Source: an uncultured Ulvibacter sp. (GTDB taxonomy: Bacteria; Bacteroidota; Bacteroidia; Flavobacteriales; Flavobacteriaceae). Taken from it: 64,000 nucleotides of DNA. This document shows positions 51,689-59,855 of the stretch, in pieces; within the stretch, counting starts at the first letter, position 1; each line of letters begins with the position of its first letter. The stretch covers positions 1 to 64,000 of the forward strand of contig CAJXZB010000007.1 in NCBI GenBank assembly GCA_913063405.1, given 5' to 3'. Position numbers and translations under genes: made by a program. The notes under the pieces are model-generated. The model saw nothing but the letters and a program-made list of their open reading frames with translations, did not search any database and was not told the DNA's origin.

Positions 51689-52651
51689 TTACCCGTTTTG
51701 CGCCTTAAAGATTTTTAATTTTTCGTTGAGTTGTGGGATCACTTCGAAGGCATCACCAACAATACCATAGTCTGCCGCCTTAAAGAAAGGCGCTTCCGCA
51801 TCAGTATTGATGACCACTTTTATTTTGGATGAGTTGATTCCTGCTAAATGTTGGATGGCGCCAGAAATACCAATGGCGATGTATAAATTTGATGCTACAG
51901 GTTTTCCAGTCTGCCCAACGTGTTCCCCGTGAGGTCTCCAGCCCATATCACTTACTGGTTTAGAACAAGCCGTTGCTGCTCCAAGTATTTCGGCTAGCTC
52001 TTCAACCATTCCCCAATTTTCAGGACCTTTTAATCCTCGTCCTGCTGAAACAACAATTTCGGCATCCGCTATAGTCACCTTATCTGTAGCCTTATCTACT
52101 GAAACAACAATTGTACTGGTGTTTCCATTTAATTCTGGAGAAAAACTTTCTGCATTGGCATTTGTAACATCTTCTTTTAGTCCATAAGCGTTCTTAGCCA
52201 AACCAATTACTTTAATGTCCGTTGTAATTTCTGTACTGGAAAATGCTTTGCTTGAAAAGACGCTATGTTTTACTACAAAAGGTGTGGCACTTGTTGGGAG
52301 ACTGGTCACGTTTGGAACATATCCGGCATTTAGATTTACGGCAATTAGAGGCGCCATAAATTTACTATTTGCACTTGCTGTCAATACCAGCACTTTGGCA
52401 TTTTCCTTTTTTGCCGCTTGTGTAAGCGCGTCTGCATAGGATTCGGCGTTAAAATTGTTTAAAGAATCGTTTGAAACTTCCAACACCTTGGTAGCGCCAT
52501 AGGTCCCTAATTCACTTGTGTCACCTCCATTTATTGAAAGTGCCGTTACCGAAGTCCCCATCATATCTGCAACACCTTTTGCATATGACACAGCTTCTAG
52601 AGCGATTTTCTTAAATTTTCCTCCTTCGGATTCTGTATATACTAATACCAT
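51689..52651 (-). CDS. etfA: Electron transfer flavoprotein subunit alpha
   Basis: The protein is 320 aa from ATG 52651 (MVLVYTESEGG). The C-terminal FAD domain is characteristic: VSAGRGLKGPENWGMVEELAEIL, SDMGWRPHGEHVGQTGKPVASNLYIAIGISGAIQHLAGI and INTDAEAPFFKAADYGIVGDAFEVIPQL. With the beta subunit it carries electrons from acyl-CoA dehydrogenases to the quinone pool. It lies 72 bp after etfB in the same direction. A terminator follows. Confidence 0.96.
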   Translation of the reverse strand: MVLVYTESEGGKFKKIALEAVSYAKGVADMMGTSVTALSINGGDTSELGTYGATKVLEVSNDSLNNFNAESYADALTQAAKKENAKVLVLTASANSKFMAPLIAVNLNAGYVPNVTSLPTSATPFVVKHSVFSSKAFSSTEITTDIKVIGLAKNAYGLKEDVTNANAESFSPELNGNTSTIVVSVDKATDKVTIADAEIVVSAGRGLKGPENWGMVEELAEILGAATACSKPVSDMGWRPHGEHVGQTGKPVASNLYIAIGISGAIQHLAGINSSKIKVVINTDAEAPFFKAADYGIVGDAFEVIPQLNEKLKIFKAQNG

Positions 52652-52723
52652 ATTTTTTAAAATTGTAAATTCCAAAAGGCAAAATAATTTCTAGCAATTG
52701 CCTTGAATTTGAGATTTGTCTTT

Positions 52724-53464
52724 TTAGATTGCCTTTGCTTCGTTATGCAAAAGGCTAATTAAATCATCCACGTTATCAACTAGTTTCACTGCTCCCTTAG
52801 GAGCTGGTTTTTCGAACGCTAGGGTTTGGGTTTCTAAAGAAGCATCCACGGGATCTTTTACTGTTAAGGGTTTACTTCTAGCTTGCATAATTCCTCGCAT
52901 ATTAGGGATGCGAAGATCACTTTCTTCAACCAAGCCTTTTTGTCCTCCAACTACCAAAGGAAGTGAAGTGCTAAGGGTTTCTTTTCCTCCGTCGATTTCA
53001 CGAATTGCAGTAGCATTGTTTCCATCAATTTCCAAGCTAATACACGTATTTACGAAATTAGCTCCAGTTAATTTAGCAAGCATTCCTGGTACCATTCCAC
53101 CATTATAATCGATAGATTCACGGCCACCAATTACCAAATCATAACCTCCTTCGTTTACGACAGCCGTCAACTGCTTCGCAACCGAAAATCCATCTGTGGC
53201 GGGAGTATTTACTCGAATGGCCTCATCGGCGCCAATCGCCAATGCTTTTCTTAACGTCGGCTCTGTTTCTGGCCCACCTACATTTACAACGTGAACGGTG
53301 GCTCCTTGCTTTTCTTTAAACCACATGGCTCTGGTCAAACCAAATTCATCATTCGGATTGATTACGAATTGAACTCCATTGGTGTCGAATTTTGTATCAC
53401 CATCGGTGAAATTGATTTTTGAAGTGGTGTCTGGAACGTGACTAATACACACTAATATTTTCAT
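52724..53464 (-). CDS. etfB: Electron transfer flavoprotein subunit beta
   Basis: The protein has 246 aa. Family motifs are VCISHVPDTTSKI at the N-terminus, the AMP-binding part with VIGGRESIDYNGGMVPGMLAKLTG, and the signature LPLVVGGQKGLVEESDLRIPNMRGIMQARSK. It binds AMP and pairs with the alpha subunit to form the soluble flavoprotein used in beta-oxidation. It is the first gene of the etfBA operon and divergent from pdhB. Confidence 0.96.
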   Translation of the reverse strand: MKILVCISHVPDTTSKINFTDGDTKFDTNGVQFVINPNDEFGLTRAMWFKEKQGATVHVVNVGGPETEPTLRKALAIGADEAIRVNTPATDGFSVAKQLTAVVNEGGYDLVIGGRESIDYNGGMVPGMLAKLTGANFVNTCISLEIDGNNATAIREIDGGKETLSTSLPLVVGGQKGLVEESDLRIPNMRGIMQARSKPLTVKDPVDASLETQTLAFEKPAPKGAVKLVDNVDDLISLLHNEAKAI

Positions 53465-53645
53465 ATTTAAACTGTCTTTTGAATAGTAAAGTTTGGTATA
53501 ATCCTTTGACGTATGTGTCTCAGGGTTTGTAGGTAAATCGTATAAAAAATAGCTTCGGTTTACGAGGGTACGAAGATAATGATATATTTTATAAACTTAC
53601 TATGCACGCATAATATATTTTCTAGTAAAACTTTAAAAAAATGGA

Positions 53646-53674
53646 TTGCCCACATATAAATAATAGTATTTTTG
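53646..53674 (+). promoter_or_regulatory. Promoter of pdhB (TTG-N18-TATTTTTG)
   Basis: TTG (53646-53648) and TATTTTTG (53667-53674) match the Bacteroidota -33/-7 elements with an 18-bp spacer. A leader of about 38 bases would reach the ATG at 53718. Confidence 0.6.
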
Positions 53675-53717
53675 TTTTTCTGATTACATTTCAGAAGTCA
53701 TAATAATTATAAAAGCT

Positions 53718-54695
53718 ATGAAGACCTTACAATTTAGAGAAGCGGTATGCGAGGCGATGAGTGAAGAAATGCGTCGTGATGAAAGTATATATTTAATGGG
53801 TGAAGAAGTTGCCGAATATAATGGGGCTTATAAAGCCAGTAAAGGAATGTTGGACGAGTTTGGTGCCAAACGTGTTATCGACACCCCAATTGCTGAACTT
53901 GGTTTTTCGGGAATCGCTGTGGGTTCTGCTATGAATGGTAACCGTCCTATTGTAGAATATATGACTTTTAATTTCTCTTTGGTTGGGATTGACCAAATTA
54001 TAAATAATGCCGCCAAAATTAGACAAATGTCTGGTGGGCAGTTTAATTGCCCTATTGTATTTCGCGGCCCAACAGCTTCTGCTGGACAACTTGGAGCAAC
54101 ACATTCACAGGCTTTTGAAAGTTGGTTTGCAAACTGTCCTGGATTAAAAGTTGTGGTACCTAGTAATCCAGCCGATGCCAAAGGTTTGCTAAAAAGTGCA
54201 ATTCGGGATAATGATCCAGTGATTTTTATGGAAAGTGAACAAATGTATGGGGATAAGGGCGAGGTGCCAGAAGGAGAGTATTTAATTCCATTAGGTGTTG
54301 CGAAGACAAAACGTAAAGGGACGGATGTTACTATCGTATCCTTTGGAAAGATTATAAAGGAGGCATATAAAGCTGCTGATGTATTAGCCGAAGAGGGTAT
54401 TGAGTGTGAGATAATCGATTTACGAACTATTAGACCAATGGACCACGATGCTATATTAGATTCTGTTAAGAAGACAAATAGATTGGTTATTTTAGAGGAG
54501 TCCTGGCCTTTTGGAAATATTTCTACTGAAATTACTTACCAAGTACAAAGCCAGGTATTTGATTATCTAGATGCTCCAATCATTAAGATTAATACTGCAG
54601 ACACCCCAGCGCCATATTCTCCAGTTCTTTTGGAAGAATGGTTGCCTAATAGTGAAGACGTTATTAATGCAGTAAAAAAAGTAATGTACCGCTAG
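53718..54695 (+). CDS. pdhB: Pyruvate dehydrogenase E1 component, beta subunit
   Basis: The protein has 325 aa with the transketolase-type beta-subunit features: EAVCEAMSEEMRRDESIYLMGEEVAEYNGAYK, FRGPTASAGQLGATHSQAFESWFANCPGLKV, PVIFMESEQMYG and RTIRPMDHDAI. It works with PdhA and thiamine diphosphate to decarboxylate pyruvate and pass the acetyl group to E2. A related 2-oxo acid E1 is possible, but the motifs fit PDH best. The alpha and E2 genes are not in the window. An isolated pdhB is not unusual in this group. Confidence 0.92.
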   Translation: MKTLQFREAVCEAMSEEMRRDESIYLMGEEVAEYNGAYKASKGMLDEFGAKRVIDTPIAELGFSGIAVGSAMNGNRPIVEYMTFNFSLVGIDQIINNAAKIRQMSGGQFNCPIVFRGPTASAGQLGATHSQAFESWFANCPGLKVVVPSNPADAKGLLKSAIRDNDPVIFMESEQMYGDKGEVPEGEYLIPLGVAKTKRKGTDVTIVSFGKIIKEAYKAADVLAEEGIECEIIDLRTIRPMDHDAILDSVKKTNRLVILEESWPFGNISTEITYQVQSQVFDYLDAPIIKINTADTPAPYSPVLLEEWLPNSEDVINAVKKVMYR

Positions 54696-54752
54696 TTTTT
54701 GTGACTAAGTATTTCTTAAAACAATTATCTTTTTTAGGCGTTAACCTTTTAT

Positions 54753-57245
54753 ATGAAGCAACTTTTATCTTTACTATTCATTTTGTTTACGGTCATTCTT
54801 TCTGCGCAAACAAAAGTTAGTGGTGAGATAAAAGATGCATTTGGGGAACCTGTTGCTTTTGCCAATGTAATTTTCACAGACTCTTACGAAGGTACCATAA
54901 CGAATGAAGATGGACGATTCTATTTAGAAAGTGATGAAAATTATACTTCGGTTTCCTTTTCATTTATTGGTTATAAAACTCAAGATATACCCTTAGCTAA
55001 TCGTACCACCTATAAAATGGAGATCATTCTGGAGGAAGAGGCAGCATCTTTGGATGAGGTGGTCGTGTATAGCGGAAAACAATCTAAAAAAAATAATCCT
55101 GCAATCGACATTCTACGTAAAATATGGGAAAATCGTAGGGAGAATGGAGTGAAAAAGTTCAAACAATATACGTACGACAAGTACGAAAAACTTGAGTTCG
55201 ATATAAATACCATTGATAGTTCTCTTATAAAAAGTCGCGTATTTAAGGGAATGGAATTTATTTTCGATCAAACGGATACTTCCAAAATTACCGGCAATAC
55301 CTATCTCCCAATTTTTATTAATGAAGCCTTTTCTAAAGTCTATGGGGATAATCTCTTGAACGAGGAAAAGGAGATTCTTGAGGGAAACAAGAATTCCGGT
55401 TTTGATAATAATAATACATTAATAGCATATTTGAAAGACTTGTATAGTGAATATGATGTCTATGATAATTATCTTAAGTTTTTCGATAAAGCTTTTACAA
55501 GCCCTTTATCACGTACAGGAATTGATGTATATAATTATGTGCTCTTGGATAGTGCATTTCGTGATAATAAATGGTGTTATAATATTGTATACTATCCAAG
55601 ACGGAAGAATGAACTTACATTTAAAGGTGATTTTTGGGTAAATGATTCTACTTGGGCGATTAAAGAAATCAATCTTCAGGCATCAAAGAGTGCGAATTTG
55701 AATTGGGTGCGAGAGGTCTATATCGAACAAGAATTTGATGTGCTGAATGATTCTATTTTTCTTATAACCAGAGATTATTTCATGAGTGATTTCAGTTTCA
55801 GAAAAAAGGAAGAAGCGAAAGGAATTTATGGAAAGCGAACCACATTATATAATGATTATAAGTTCGATCAACCAAAGGATAAAAAGTTCTATAACGAACA
55901 AGTTGATCCCTATCAATTTGAGATTTATAATCGCCCAGATGATTTTTGGGAAGAACGTCGTTTAGAGCAACTAAGCAAGGACGAGAAGGGTGTTTATAAA
56001 ATGTTGGATACACTTAAAACAGTTAAGCGATTCAAAACACTGTATAATGTTGGTTCTGTTCTGGCAACTGGTTATTATGAAGTTAATAATTTTGATGTAG
56101 GGCCTGTATTTTCCATTTTCGGATTTAATGAGGCCGAAGGTATGCGGATTCGGTTAGGAGGACGTACATATTTTAGTCAGAATGATCGTTGGCGTTTGGA
56201 AGGATTTGGAGCCTATGGATTCAAAGATAAACGCTTCAAATATGGGATTTCGGGGAAGTATTTGTTAGATCGAAAATCAAGATTGACCGTTTTTGTGGGG
56301 AACCGAAGGGATGTTGAGCAAACTGGAGCGAGTCTTACCAATAGTACCGATGTTCTTGGAAGAAGTCTAGCTTCTTCTTCGTTGATTTCGGTTGGAGCGA
56401 ATGATCGTTTAACCAGGATTAATCTAAGTACTGTGGGTTTTGGAGTGGAACCTAGCAAGAACTTTAATATACGCTTAACAGGTTCTTATAGAACATTGAA
56501 GTCTGCTACAGATACATTCAAGATCGATTATAAGGTTTTTGAGAATGGCATTGACACAGGTAATGTTGAAAGTGAAATAAAACAGCCGGAGATAGAATTA
56601 AGTATGCTCTATACACCGGGAAAGAAAACCTCTGGTTATGGTGTAGAACGAACAATTATTAACGAGGGTGATTACCCCAGTTTTTTTGTTGGATATACAA
56701 AAGGTCTTAAAGATATTCTGGGCGGTGATTTTGATTATCAAAGAGTACAAGCCCTCTTTGTAAAACCTTGGAATATTGGTGGATTTGGCCGACTGTATTC
56801 AACGGTTGAAGTTGGTCGAACCTTTGGGGATGTACCATTAAGCCTCTTGAACCCTGCGCCCGGAAATCAAACGTATTTTAGTATTTACAATAGTTTCACC
56901 CAATTGGATTACTATGAGTTTGTTAGTGACACCTATGCTTCACTACATTTGCAACATAATTTTGGAGGACGCTTCTTCTCACGACTCCCTTTGCTCCGCT
57001 CATTGAATCTTCGAGAAGTTATTGGATTCAGAGCAGTTTATGGTGAGGTGTCTCAAGGAAATATTGATTTGAATGCCTCAAATATTCTTTACCAGTCTCC
57101 AGAAGATATTTATTGGGAGTGGAGTGTAGGAGTAGGTAATATTTTTAAAGTATTCCGTTTGGATTTTAACTTCCGAGGAAATTACTTCGATAATCCTGAT
57201 GCCCGAAGCTTTGGTATAACAGGGATTTTTGGTTTTGTGTTCTAG
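54753..57245 (+). CDS. DUF5686/carboxypeptidase-regulatory-like outer-membrane protein
   Basis: The protein has 830 aa. A signal peptide (SLLFILFTVILSAQ) is followed by a carboxypeptidase-regulatory-like beta domain (VSGEIKDAFGEPVAFANVIFTDSYEGTITNEDGRF, 20-100). The large DUF5686 region (about 120-830) probably ends in an outer-membrane beta-barrel, with the terminal aromatic Phe (GIFGFVF). Common in Bacteroidota, the family is linked to the outer membrane but its role is not settled. It lies downstream of pdhB and before the M23 peptidase, in the same direction. Confidence 0.88.
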   Translation: MKQLLSLLFILFTVILSAQTKVSGEIKDAFGEPVAFANVIFTDSYEGTITNEDGRFYLESDENYTSVSFSFIGYKTQDIPLANRTTYKMEIILEEEAASLDEVVVYSGKQSKKNNPAIDILRKIWENRRENGVKKFKQYTYDKYEKLEFDINTIDSSLIKSRVFKGMEFIFDQTDTSKITGNTYLPIFINEAFSKVYGDNLLNEEKEILEGNKNSGFDNNNTLIAYLKDLYSEYDVYDNYLKFFDKAFTSPLSRTGIDVYNYVLLDSAFRDNKWCYNIVYYPRRKNELTFKGDFWVNDSTWAIKEINLQASKSANLNWVREVYIEQEFDVLNDSIFLITRDYFMSDFSFRKKEEAKGIYGKRTTLYNDYKFDQPKDKKFYNEQVDPYQFEIYNRPDDFWEERRLEQLSKDEKGVYKMLDTLKTVKRFKTLYNVGSVLATGYYEVNNFDVGPVFSIFGFNEAEGMRIRLGGRTYFSQNDRWRLEGFGAYGFKDKRFKYGISGKYLLDRKSRLTVFVGNRRDVEQTGASLTNSTDVLGRSLASSSLISVGANDRLTRINLSTVGFGVEPSKNFNIRLTGSYRTLKSATDTFKIDYKVFENGIDTGNVESEIKQPEIELSMLYTPGKKTSGYGVERTIINEGDYPSFFVGYTKGLKDILGGDFDYQRVQALFVKPWNIGGFGRLYSTVEVGRTFGDVPLSLLNPAPGNQTYFSIYNSFTQLDYYEFVSDTYASLHLQHNFGGRFFSRLPLLRSLNLREVIGFRAVYGEVSQGNIDLNASNILYQSPEDIYWEWSVGVGNIFKVFRLDFNFRGNYFDNPDARSFGITGIFGFVF

Positions 57246-57312
57246 TTTTTTTTATACCTTTAACCGCTTCCCGAGCAGGTTATTAGTTCTATTTTAAGTA
57301 ATTCAGTTTTTG

Positions 57313-59031
57313 ATGAAAATTTTATTATTTTTTATTTTTTGCACGTTTTCTGTGTTTGCACAGACTGAGCATAACGTTACTATTTTCTATGAGTATACTG
57401 CGGATGGATATGCTTTGTATGCAGCAAATGAAGAAGAATACCCCGTGACCATTGAATTTGATTTTGATCTTTTAAATCTGAAGGTCGTTCGCGAGGGGCC
57501 AAGTGCTATTGTTGTTCCAGCGGAAGCTAAGAAAAAGAAATTAGTAGACTTGGTAGCGATTAATGTTTTAAAAGGATACAGTTTTGAATACACTCATACG
57601 GTTAAAGAGGGTGCAATTAAGGTAAATGTAGAAGATATTATTGCTGTTAGTGATCGTGCAGCATTTAAGACTAAGAAATTTTCGAAAAATGTAGATACTA
57701 CAGATGAACCAATAGTCTCAATTACTAAACGCAATCCAAGAGAATTAAGGGAGAGTAGGATAGCGAAAAGGGTTTCAACAACGGCAAAGCCCAAGGAGGA
57801 TATTCAAACAACGGTAATCCCAGCTGATGCGTCTGAAATAATAGCAAAGACGGAGCAGGCTGAACCGGAATATCCTAAAAAACCAATTGTAAAAACTGAA
57901 CCAACTCAAGTTGCAATCGCCAAAGCTGTGAAACAGAAAGAACGGGAGGCAAAGAAAATTGCAGAAAAGAAACGTGCTGAAAAGAAACCAATTCCGGCTG
58001 GTAAAGTTGAACCAATTATTCTACTTCCTACCTCTACAGAGATTGTAGTAAAAGATGTTGTAAAGAAAACTATTGCGCCAGAAACAATTCCCAAGCCCAA
58101 TATAGCTTCTGAGTCTAGTATTGTGATTGAGTCGTCGATTGAAAATATTTCAGATCAAGTTTTAACTGATGAACCCATTAAAATGAAGGAGCCAGTTGAG
58201 GCCAGTACACCTTTGACTGTGCAAACAAAACCAACCACGAATACCAAACTCATTGCAATAGAGAAACCTGATTCTGTTGATCCAAAAATGACTGAACCTA
58301 AAGCTATAACTATTCCTGAAACTGAGGAAATGTCCACAGCTAAGGCTATTACAAATGCTAAATCTGAGTTCAACGAACCGAAGCTAAACACACCCAAACC
58401 CATTACAGATGAGAAACCTAGGGTGGCTATAAAACAAGATTCGATTAAGATTGATAATGAGGTAATTAAAAAAGCAACCCCATCTATTCCTAAAAAAGAA
58501 GAGAAGCCTATAATCGAGTATGCTATAACTGGTAAGTACGACGCGGCATTTCAGTATCATTTGCCTTATAGTAAGAATGCCGTATTTACAATTTCTCAAG
58601 GATATCAAGGATCCATTTCCCATCAGAATAAGTTTGCATTAGATTTCAGTATGCCATCAGGAACTACAATCTATTTGTCAAGGGAAGGGGTTGTTTTGGA
58701 GGTTGTTGAGAATAATACTCAAGGTTGCGGTTCTCAAGACTGTGCTAAGTATGACAACTATATTATTGTGCAACACCCTGATGGTAGTTTTGCCAAATAC
58801 GCTCACATTAAAAATGACGGGGCTATCGTGGCACAAGGAGATGTAATCACAATGGGGCAACTAATTGGATATACCGGTAATACGGGTTGGACCGCCACTC
58901 CAACGTTGCACTTTGAGGTTTTTGTTCAGAAAGAAAAGGAACGGAAGACTATTAAGACTAATTTTCTCACTGGAGATGGAAGTGATTATGGGATCCTTGC
59001 GGAACAACGTCGCTATAAAAAAGAGTATTAA
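57313..59031 (+). CDS. M23/LytM-type peptidase with long disordered linker
   Basis: The protein is about 572 aa from ATG 57313. It has a signal peptide (LLFFIFCTFSVFAQ) and a small N-terminal beta region (20-110). A long Lys/Glu/Thr/Pro-rich linker runs from about 140 to 400 (KQKEREAKKIAEKKRAEKK). The C-terminal M23 domain has the first metal His in HQNKFALDFSMP and the HYxHxH-type region in KYAHIKND plus LHFEVFV. In classic M23 enzymes the ligands are H, D and HxH. Here HQNKFALD supplies H and D, AH supplies one His, and LHF another. It may cut peptidoglycan or act as an envelope spacer. Confidence 0.88.
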   Translation: MKILLFFIFCTFSVFAQTEHNVTIFYEYTADGYALYAANEEEYPVTIEFDFDLLNLKVVREGPSAIVVPAEAKKKKLVDLVAINVLKGYSFEYTHTVKEGAIKVNVEDIIAVSDRAAFKTKKFSKNVDTTDEPIVSITKRNPRELRESRIAKRVSTTAKPKEDIQTTVIPADASEIIAKTEQAEPEYPKKPIVKTEPTQVAIAKAVKQKEREAKKIAEKKRAEKKPIPAGKVEPIILLPTSTEIVVKDVVKKTIAPETIPKPNIASESSIVIESSIENISDQVLTDEPIKMKEPVEASTPLTVQTKPTTNTKLIAIEKPDSVDPKMTEPKAITIPETEEMSTAKAITNAKSEFNEPKLNTPKPITDEKPRVAIKQDSIKIDNEVIKKATPSIPKKEEKPIIEYAITGKYDAAFQYHLPYSKNAVFTISQGYQGSISHQNKFALDFSMPSGTTIYLSREGVVLEVVENNTQGCGSQDCAKYDNYIIVQHPDGSFAKYAHIKNDGAIVAQGDVITMGQLIGYTGNTGWTATPTLHFEVFVQKEKERKTIKTNFLTGDGSDYGILAEQRRYKKEY

Positions 59032-59120
59032 ACTTGACGGGTGCCTATTTCCATTAACTTATCTTTTAAGAACACAAACATTTTACCATCTATTTATACT
59101 TCGGAAGCAAAACAATTTCT

Positions 59121-59128
59121 GTACTTTT
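59121..59128 (+). promoter_or_regulatory. -7 box TACTTTTG of ppa
   Basis: TACTTTTG followed by CAGCCCC is a promoter form often seen in Bacteroidota housekeeping genes. It lies 79 bases before the ppa ATG at 59207. A -33 TTG is not obvious. Confidence 0.55.
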
Positions 59129-59206
59129 GCAGCCCCAAAAAAGCGATACTTTGCGCTAAATAAAGTTGCAATTTGTATAATTTTTTCAGAATAAAATAGA
59201 AATAAG

Positions 59207-59734
59207 ATGACTGGAGATAAAGTGAAAACATTTGATGTCTTAATAGAAATTCCTAAAGGAAGTAGAAACAAGTATGAATACGATTTTGAATTGAAAAGGA
59301 TACGTTACGACCGTATGATTTTCTCATCGATGATGTATCCAGCAGATTACGGATTTGTTCCAGAAACACTAGCTTTGGATGGAGACCCATTGGATGTATT
59401 GGTTCTTGTTACTGAGCCAACCTTCCCAGGTTGTGTGATTGAAGTGAAACCTATTGGAGTGTTTCATATGGCAGATGAAAAAGGCCCAGATGAGAAAGTG
59501 ATTTGTGTTCCTATTAGTGATCCTATCGCAAATACCGTAAATGACCTTGAGGAATTAAATCCACATCTTATAAAGGAAATTGAGCATTTCTTTCAGGTAT
59601 ACAAGGACTTAGAAGAAAAGAAGGTAGATGTTGGCGGTTGGGGAGATGTTTCTGAAGCAAAGGATATTGTTGCTAAATGTATCGACCGTTTTAGAGCGAG
59701 CGATGTACCTTTTCAAGAAGTTAGTATCCGTTAG
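59207..59734 (+). CDS. ppa: Inorganic pyrophosphatase (family I)
   Basis: The protein has 175 aa. It has the family I signature DGDPLDVLVL with catalytic Asp residues, preceded by the conserved EIPKGSRNKYEYD and by MMYPADYGFVPETLA. It hydrolyses PPi to two phosphates in the cytoplasm and uses Mg2+. The length matches the bacterial soluble enzyme. It lies 121 bp upstream of the membrane pyrophosphatase gene, with a strong terminator between them, so the two are separate transcripts. Confidence 0.96.
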   Translation: MTGDKVKTFDVLIEIPKGSRNKYEYDFELKRIRYDRMIFSSMMYPADYGFVPETLALDGDPLDVLVLVTEPTFPGCVIEVKPIGVFHMADEKGPDEKVICVPISDPIANTVNDLEELNPHLIKEIEHFFQVYKDLEEKKVDVGGWGDVSEAKDIVAKCIDRFRASDVPFQEVSIR

Positions 59735-59767
59735 ATTTATAATTAGTTATTAGACTTTCTAATAATG

Positions 59768-59802
59768 AAGCCCTTACAAAGCAACTTTGTAAGGGCTTTT
59801 TA
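59768..59802 (+). terminator. Terminator between ppa and hppA
   Basis: AAGCCCTTACAAAG pairs perfectly over 14 bp with CTTTGTAAGGGCTT around CAA and is followed by Ts. It ends ppa and isolates the downstream pump gene. Confidence 0.92.
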
Positions 59803-59819
59803 ATTAACTAGGATTTAAC

Positions 59820-59827
59820 TACTTTTG
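59820..59827 (+). promoter_or_regulatory. -7 box TACTTTTG of hppA
   Basis: TACTTTTG matches TAnnTTTG and lies 28 bases before the ATG at 59856. It follows the ppa terminator directly, giving the pump its own promoter. Confidence 0.55.
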
Positions 59828-59855
59828 CCCAGCTAAATAACAAATCAAAAACAAT